Source: Sulfidibacter corallicola (lineage in GTDB: Bacteria; Acidobacteriota; Holophagae; Acanthopleuribacterales; Acanthopleuribacteraceae). Taken from it: a stretch of 64,000 nt of DNA. This document shows, one piece after another, positions 60,768 through 64,000 of this stretch; the first letter of the stretch is position 1; each line of letters begins with the position of its first letter. The stretch is from contig NZ_CP071793.1 of the NCBI RefSeq assembly GCF_017498545.1, positions 1,798,001 to 1,862,000 on the forward strand, in the 5' to 3' direction. The translations under genes were made by a program, and so were the position numbers. The notes below the pieces were generated by a model, which was not told the origin of the DNA, ran no database searches, and worked only from the letters and a program-made list of their open reading frames with translations.

Positions 60768-61795
60768 GTGGCTCACTCTCTTCCGGTGTTCTATGACTTG
60801 AACGATGATCGATAAATCGGGATCGAGGTAATGCGCCCTGTGCACTCGGGAAGGCTGCAGATCAAAGTGGTTTATTTATTTCAACGGCAGTCCCGAGCAG
60901 ACCTTGAGAAACCCGAGGGATCCTCCCTCCGGCATCAATTCTCTCGCGGAAATGAAACGGCCGGGATCGCGAAACGCCCTTTCGATCCGCCGGCCGCGGG
61001 AAAAGGTATTTCGGATGGAGACGCTCGGATGGCGAAACTCCAGGCATCGATACAAATGGCTTCCGTGGTTTGTCGAACATTCTAGCACTTGCTGGAAAAG
61101 CTTTGGAGAAAGGTTTTGTCGGAAAACCTACTATTTTGGGGAACAGAGTGACTTTGTCAGGATAATTAATGAACTTCCGTGGGCGCCCCAAAGGGTCCAC
61201 CAAAACCACGAATTGCTCGAGTGTGGGAAAGGGGTCCACTTTGTCCACTAAAACCTGTCCACCAAAACCTGTCCACTAAAACCACGAAAAGACACGAAAA
61301 AACAGATCCCTGCAGGGTCGGTTCCTCCCCGCGGGGGATCGCGGTCGACATTTTCTGTTTGCCCACGAATCACACGGACTGACACGGATCGACAGGAGCC
61401 ATGGGTGCCACACGGCAGGTACCCTGAGAGGAACCCGAGCTTAAGGCTGAAAATAGCAACCGCTTATGCGGGTTTTGTTGTCATTTTGAATCATTTGGGA
61501 TCGTGTTCCGTTCCGTGAAAACAACGCAACGACCTCGGCCGGAATGACCGTGTTCGAATTCGTGTGAATCTGTGTGATCCGTGGACAAGTCATCAAATGC
61601 CGCAGGTGACGCGTCGCCACGCAGGAACCGAACCCGTTGGCCTTTTGAGCAACGTTTCCTGAAACCCATCGAAGAAGCGTTCGGCTCACTGAGTAGGGAA
61701 GGCCGGGAGGTTCCCTTTCGTGTTTTTTCGTGCTTTTCGTGGACAAGGGTCTTCGTGCTTTTAGTGGACAAGCTTCGTGCTTTCCGTGGACTGGC
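60768..61795. repeat. Intergenic region with nested inverted copies of short dispersed repeats
   Basis: There are two outer inverted copies of a CACGAAAAgCACGAAAA phrase (61271-61303 and, inverted, 61716-61744) preceded by GTCCACTAAAACC variants. Inside them are two inverted copies of an ATCTGTGTGATCCGTGGAC phrase (about 61364-61394 and 61558-61587). The middle (about 61400-61700) has short frames only. No protein gene is likely. Confidence 0.6.
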
Positions 61796-62641
61796 TCAGT
61801 CCTCGTCGTCTTCTTCCTGGATCTCTTTCAGCATGGAGGACATGGCCGATTCGTAACACTGCGGGCAGACGCTATGACTGACGTTGGCCACCGTGTGACC
61901 CTGCAGATACTCGTCGACGCGCTGCCAGTAGTTGTCGTCGTCCCGAATCTTGTTGCAGTACATGCACATCGGCAGGATACCCTGCAAGACCTGGATCTCG
62001 TCCATCGCCTTTTGAAGCTCTTCGACCTTCTGGTTCAACTCACGGGTGCGATCGGCGACGGCCCGTTCCAAATCCTCGACGTATCGCCGAGCCTTGCGAC
62101 CCAGGTTCCACTTCTTGGTGAGCGCCAACGCCATCTGCTTGACCGAAATCACGTCGAACGGCTTGCGCAGGAACATCAACTGATCGGTGGTCCCCACCTT
62201 CTGGAGGATTTTTTCCCAGGAATAATCGGAATAGGCGGTACAGATCACCATCTCGATGTGCGGCCACTTCTCCCAAATGCGCTTGATGGTCTCGATGCCG
62301 TCCCATCCCGGCGGCATGCGGACATCCATAAAAATGAGGGCGAACGGTTTGTCGTCGCCTTCCGCTTTTTCCACCAGCTTGTAGGCTTCTTCACCCTGGT
62401 ACGCGTGCGTCAACTCGTAGTACGCGGGATCCGGTGTGGGCTGTGTGAACTCCGCATCTTCCATGTCGCCGAAGAGACCCTTCTCCAAGTCGTCGAAAGA
62501 ATCCAGCTCTTCCGGTTGACTGGGCAGGATCTTGGTGAAGTCCTCGTGGATCGCGGCATTGTCATCGACGATGAGAATACGGCGGTTGTCCTCGTCTTCC
62601 GACATGTACAGCTTTTCTTCGGCCACCTTGGTGTTCTGCAT
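61796..62641 (-). CDS. Response-regulator receiver with C-terminal CxxC zinc-binding motif
   Basis: The 281-residue protein has a receiver (about 20-165) with Asp26/Asp27, phospho-acceptor Asp106 in LIFMDVRMPPGWD, Thr135 and Lys160. It contains an unusual acidic insertion of about 40 residues (40-85) between the first acidic pocket and the second half. A coiled coil (185-222) leads to MCMYCNKIRDDDNYWQ and SVCPQCYES, with cysteines 226, 229, 259 and 262. This is a motif known at the C-terminus of many bacterial signalling proteins and likely to bind zinc. The ATG follows GGAAGGGG. It has no partner kinase next to it. Confidence 0.85.
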   Translation of the reverse strand: MQNTKVAEEKLYMSEDEDNRRILIVDDNAAIHEDFTKILPSQPEELDSFDDLEKGLFGDMEDAEFTQPTPDPAYYELTHAYQGEEAYKLVEKAEGDDKPFALIFMDVRMPPGWDGIETIKRIWEKWPHIEMVICTAYSDYSWEKILQKVGTTDQLMFLRKPFDVISVKQMALALTKKWNLGRKARRYVEDLERAVADRTRELNQKVEELQKAMDEIQVLQGILPMCMYCNKIRDDDNYWQRVDEYLQGHTVANVSHSVCPQCYESAMSSMLKEIQEEDDED

Positions 62642-63101
62642 GGATGTCCCCTTCCTTTCCAAATTGACCTACCTCATTTGATGCGCCATATGCGGGGATG
62701 AACCGTCACGTACCGTCTCTGCTTGACTCTGTGCGCCTTGGGGGGTGGTGTTGAAGGTCGGGCGCGTCACGCGCCGTATCGATGAAACTGGTTTCATTAT
62801 AACTCTAATCGGGGAAAGGTTAAAATGTCGTTAACATTGATTCCTGTCGCCCATTCCCGGGCCCCGACGACCGTCGGTTTGGGCCCTCTGATCGACACGT
62901 GCGTTGTGAAATGGTTTGAGGCTGTCTGTATTTTGCTCCATAGCTGACGCCATTTCAAGTATTTCGCTGTGATTCTCGCAAACGGGTTGTAACGCTTGCG
63001 TTCAACCTGCACTACGAGTTTCCTTAGTTCGGTCCCCGTTCATATTTCCTTTAGTTTCGAAGGTCGCGGCTCGGTTGCGGCCTCGTGCTTTTCGGCGTCC
63101 G
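62642..63101. other. Intergenic region
   Basis: About 460 bp lie between the receiver gene and the polymerase gene, both on the minus strand. A 71-codon frame at 62797-63012 (minus) begins MQVERKRYNPFARITAKYLK but has no ribosome site that I can defend. I see no other structure. Confidence 0.35.
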
Positions 63102-64000
63102 TCACGAGCCCGCGGTCTGGGGTGAGAGGCGAATGACCTCCTGCAGGGTGACCGAGATCGCCCCCATGTCCGAAGTTACCTCACCACGCAGAATATAGGC
63201 GTTGGCGTAATCGAGACAAGCGGCGAACTGAGCGAAGGGTTCGGGAAACAAGACGGTTTCGAACAGACCGCTCTCGTCCTCGAAGGTGAGAAAGCTCATG
63301 GGTTCGTCGTGTTTGGTGCGCACCGTCTTTCCCGTAACCAGCCAACCCGCCAGCGTCACCTTGCGGCCGACCTGGCGCGGCAGCTCCGTGGCGGCGATGC
63401 GCGGCACGCGTTCCAGCGCTTCGCGGTACAGTTCCAGGGGATGACAGGAAATCAGGAAGCCCAGCAGCCGCCGTTCCAGCGCGAGTTTGGTGCGCCGATC
63501 GTAGTCTTCCATGCGCGGCAGATCCTCGACCCGAATCGGTTCGGGAAACAGATCCTCGCTCTGGCGCCGGTGTAGGGCGTGCCAGTGCAGTGCCCGCCAG
63601 ATGAGCGAGGGTCGGTTGAGGTCCGGCTCGAGGCGGTCGAAGCAACCGGCGAGAATCAGGCGCTTGGCCTCTTCCAGCGAGGGACGTACGCGGAACATGA
63701 AATCGCCGAAGTCGTGAAACAGCCCGTCCTGACGCGCCTTCAGAATGCGCTCGCCGGTTTCGCGCTTGAGACCCTTGATCTGCATGAAACCGATGCGAAT
63801 GCGGCCCCGATAGCCGCGATAGGTCACGCGGCTGTCGTTGATGTCGGGACCGAGCACCTCGAGCCCGTTGCGACGGGCGTGTGACAGATAGGCGTGCGCG
63901 GAGTAGAAGCCGCCCTGATTGGAAATGACGGCGGCCATGAATTCGGCCGGATAGTGGAATTTGAGGAAGGCCGACTTGAAGCTGACCATCGCGTAGGATG
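63102..64000 (-). CDS. dnaE: DNA polymerase III alpha subunit (DnaE family), 3' part, truncated by window edge
   Basis: The frame is open to the window end; residues before the first internal Met read SYA, so the gene continues beyond 64000. The visible 300 residues correspond to the C-terminal third of a C-family polymerase: AFLKFHYPAEFMAAVIS (fingers), a helix-hairpin-helix region around FMQIKGLKRETGERIL, LLGFLISCHPLELYREAL, and an OB-fold at about 215-295 (KVTLAGWLVTGKTVRTKHDE). The catalytic palm and PHP domain are outside. The sequence does not decide between the replicative DnaE and an error-prone relative (DnaE2/ImuC). Confidence 0.85.
   Translation of the reverse strand, partial: SYAMVSFKSAFLKFHYPAEFMAAVISNQGGFYSAHAYLSHARRNGLEVLGPDINDSRVTYRGYRGRIRIGFMQIKGLKRETGERILKARQDGLFHDFGDFMFRVRPSLEEAKRLILAGCFDRLEPDLNRPSLIWRALHWHALHRRQSEDLFPEPIRVEDLPRMEDYDRRTKLALERRLLGFLISCHPLELYREALERVPRIAATELPRQVGRKVTLAGWLVTGKTVRTKHDEPMSFLTFEDESGLFETVLFPEPFAQFAACLDYANAYILRGEVTSDMGAISVTLQEVIRLSPQTAGS

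Noticed and set aside
58560-60815. 751-codon open frame on the plus strand
   Set aside because: It is antisense to the HEAT/receiver gene; GC-rich codon bias keeps the opposite frame open. No family is recognised.
62797-63012. 71-codon minus-strand gene
   Set aside because: No ribosome site or homology; composition resembles intergenic DNA. Kept only as a remark in the intergenic entry.

Overview
The window comes from a GC-rich bacterial chromosome. It carries an unusual density of ECF sigma factors, Ser/Thr kinases fused to TPR arrays, winged-helix regulators fused to TPR arrays, and secreted RHS, BNR and CHAT proteins. This mix fits Acidobacteriota best (for example the Holophagae / Acanthopleuribacterales type). 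That is an inference from gene content: there is no rRNA or classical marker in the window apart from hemA and a dnaE fragment. I saw no rRNA, tRNA or CRISPR array.

Layout. 1-2.1 kb: a minus-strand metal-handling operon (small HPGHD membrane protein, degenerate S26 peptidase-like protein, ArsP_2-type exporter). 2.6-4.1 kb: a SRPBCC protein divergent from a LysR regulator. 4.2-7.2 kb: an array of palindromic repeats interrupted by an IS110-family element. 7.2-20.6 kb: GFA protein, BNR/Asp-box protein, membrane diguanylate cyclase, a divergent TPR-kinase / ECF-sigma pair, amine oxidase, and a universal-stress protein next to an NhaD-type antiporter. 20.9-32.1 kb: two tandem secreted YD/RHS proteins, a winged-helix/TM/TPR regulator and a secreted metallophosphoesterase. 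32.1-33.6 kb: a second repeat array. 33.6-41.3 kb: GST, GNAT, an ECF sigma coupled to a small TM protein, a secreted unknown, then a second ECF-sigma plus TPR-kinase pair. 42.2-53.4 kb: a secreted helical unknown, a secreted PDZ/TPR/CHAT protein, a TlpA-like thioredoxin protein, a second winged-helix/TM/TPR regulator, a small secreted unknown and a two-component system. 53.8-64 kb: a periplasmic TPR protein, a Tat-exported carotenoid oxygenase, hemA, a HEAT-repeat/receiver protein, a receiver/Zn-finger protein and the 3' part of a DNA polymerase III alpha gene that runs off the window.

The most striking system is the IS110 element at 5488-6957. Its exact ends can be read because it splits one copy of the repeat family. 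The non-coding left end folds into what looks like a complete bridge RNA with two guide loops. One loop carries guides for the repeat sequence actually used as target; the other carries guides for the element's own right-end/left-end junction. Circularisation would also join a TTGACA box in the right end to a TACCAT box in the left end at 17 bp spacing. The element therefore appears to be programmed to hop into a REP-like repeat, as known for IS621 in E. coli.

At least three further classes of interspersed repeat lie between genes: a GTGCCCATCCAG palindrome family, heptamer tandem repeats, and short CACGAAAA / ATCTGTGTGATCC phrases. Start sites were moved from the longest frame to internal codons wherever a clear Shine-Dalgarno sequence or signal peptide decided it.
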